Positions 5,861 to 6,893 of a stretch of DNA of 6,893 bases are shown piece by piece (position 1 is the stretch's first letter; every line of letters begins with the position of its first letter). Origin of the DNA: Porticoccaceae bacterium (lineage in GTDB: Bacteria; Pseudomonadota; Gammaproteobacteria; Pseudomonadales; Porticoccaceae); assembly GCA_003448675.1 (NCBI GenBank), contig DLXZ01000078.1:773-7665 (forward strand), written 5' to 3'. Both the position numbers and the translations under genes were made by a program. Below the pieces are notes generated by a model, which saw nothing but the letters and a program-made list of their open reading frames with translations, ran no database searches and was not told the DNA's origin.

Positions 5861-6893
5861 TTAGCCGGATTCAGCGGGTTTATTCCGAATACCTGCCTGC
5901 TGATCCATGGAGCTACCCAGGAGACGCTCGATATCGGTATTTTCCAATGTTTCATGCGCTTGCAACGCATCCGTCAGTTGATCGAGATCGGCACGGTGTG
6001 TTTTCAACAATTCGGCGGTTCGTTGTTCGCACTGGCGGATGGTCGACACGACTTCCTGATCGATGCGTTTTAGGGTGTCCTCGCTGAAGTTTCTGGCCTC
6101 GGCGATGTCCCGGCCCAGAAAAGGGTGCTCTTCCGACTGGGGAAAGCTGACCGGTCCCAGGGCCTCGTTCATGCCCCATTGGGAAATCATCTTCCGGGCG
6201 ATTTGCGTGGCCCATTTCAGATCATCCGCCGCACCGGTGCTGACATCGCCAAAGACAAGCTGTTCGGCCAGTCGACCACCGAGCAGAATGGAAATTTTTT
6301 CCTGCAGATAGTCTTCGGTGACGTTGTGTCTATCCTCCTCCGGCATTTGTTCGGTAACCCCAAGCGCCCTGCCTCGGGGGATGATGGAAACCTTGCGCAG
6401 GGGATCGCTGTGTTTCATGTGGTAGGCGGTAACCGCGTGACCGGCTTCGTGGCAGGCGATGCGCTTTTTTTCACTTTCACTGAGCACATCCTCGCGTTCG
6501 GAGCCGAGGATGACCCGGTCGCGCGCGTATTCGAAATCCGCGACGCTCACCTGCTGGCGATTTTCTCTGGCGGCTTTCAGGGCCGCCTCATTGACCAGGT
6601 TTTCCAGGTCGGCGCCGGACATGCCGACGGTGCGGCTGGCGATATCGTGCAGGCATTCGGGGTCAATCAGGGGCACGTTTCGGGTGTGCACTTTCAATAT
6701 CATTTCCCGGGCTGCCAGTTGGGGCAGCTCCAGGGTCAGTTTGCGATCAAAGCGTCCGGGGCGCAGCAGGGCGGGGTCGAGGACGTCGGGTCGGTTGGTG
6801 GCGGCCAACACCACCACGGCTTCCTCGGGCTCGAAGCCATCCATTTCCGCCAGGATCTGGTTAAGCGTCTGTTCGCGCTCGTCGTTGCCGCCG
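5861..6893 (-). CDS. ftsH: ATP-dependent zinc metalloprotease FtsH (partial, N-terminus beyond right edge)
   Basis: The visible 343 residues begin inside the AAA+ domain and run to the C-terminus. [12 protein letters not shown] opens the fragment. The second region of homology follows, with [20 protein letters not shown] (visible residues 30-49) carrying the arginine fingers. [15 protein letters not shown] lies in the AAA+ lid. The zinc site is HEAGH (148-152), with [11 protein letters not shown] (170-180) and VSTGAADD (217-224), which supplies the third acidic ligand. FtsH is a membrane-anchored hexamer that degrades misfolded membrane proteins and unstable regulators. The transmembrane anchors and Walker A and B motifs lie outside the window. 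The tail after the protease domain is short, without the long disordered tail of the E. coli enzyme. Divergence from housekeeping FtsH and the odd neighbours suggest an extra paralogue, but that is inference. Confidence 0.95.
   Translation of the reverse strand, partial: GGNDEREQTLNQILAEMDGFEPEEAVVVLAATNRPDVLDPALLRPGRFDRKLTLELPQLAAREMILKVHTRNVPLIDPECLHDIASRTVGMSGADLENLVNEAALKAARENRQQVSVADFEYARDRVILGSEREDVLSESEKKRIACHEAGHAVTAYHMKHSDPLRKVSIIPRGRALGVTEQMPEEDRHNVTEDYLQEKISILLGGRLAEQLVFGDVSTGAADDLKWATQIARKMISQWGMNEALGPVSFPQSEEHPFLGRDIAEARNFSEDTLKRIDQEVVSTIRQCEQRTAELLKTHRADLDQLTDALQAHETLENTDIERLLGSSMDQQAGIRNKPAESG

Noticed and set aside
5521..6087. Overlapping + strand open frames opposite the kinase and FtsH genes (for example 5521-5829 and 5780-6073).
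   Set aside because: They are antisense shadows of two well-supported genes, with unconvincing composition and no family resemblance.

Overview
The window looks like an accessory or metabolic region of a Gammaproteobacterium-like Gram-negative chromosome. This rests on protein resemblance and moderately GC-rich coding sequence; no taxonomic marker gene is present. It is densely packed and there is no gene-free stretch over 300 bases. The longest gap is 87-262, which holds two short dyads and a weak promoter candidate. No tRNA, rRNA, CRISPR array, insertion sequence or phage gene was seen.

Left part (1-2711, + strand). The last 27 codons of an aldehyde dehydrogenase enter from the left edge. 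After a 176-bp gap come three membrane-protein genes in tight order: an unrecognised six-helix protein (263-955), a short cytochrome c oxidase subunit III / NorE-type protein (962-1528) and a small subunit IV / NorF-type protein (1572-1859). A HAD-superfamily protein of the type II haloacid dehalogenase group follows (1896-2711). No haem-copper catalytic subunit lies in the window, so the subunit III/IV pair looks orphaned. Their role beside an aldehyde dehydrogenase and a HAD hydrolase is unknown.

Middle part (2836-4758, + strand). This is a PRPP module: a COG1926-type phosphoribosyltransferase, a remnant of an alpha/beta-hydrolase, and a divergent ribose-phosphate pyrophosphokinase. The last enzyme makes PRPP and the first probably uses it. 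The hydrolase piece retains only the C-terminal part of the fold, including the acid and histidine region but not the nucleophile. It lies in the same reading frame as the phosphoribosyltransferase and is separated from it by two in-frame TAG codons. A strong ribosome binding site and ATG just inside it open only a six-codon frame. Together these suggest a decayed fusion or decayed partner gene.

Right part (4777-6893, - strand). An FtsH-type AAA+ zinc metalloprotease, cut by the right edge, is followed by an aminoglycoside-phosphotransferase-like kinase (COG2187 type, without the usual second kinase domain). The two probably share a transcript. They converge on the pyrophosphokinase gene with only 18 bp between the stops. 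Nucleotide-salvage enzymes, a kinase of unknown substrate and an apparently extra FtsH together suggest a stress or proteostasis accessory cluster, but this is inference from context.
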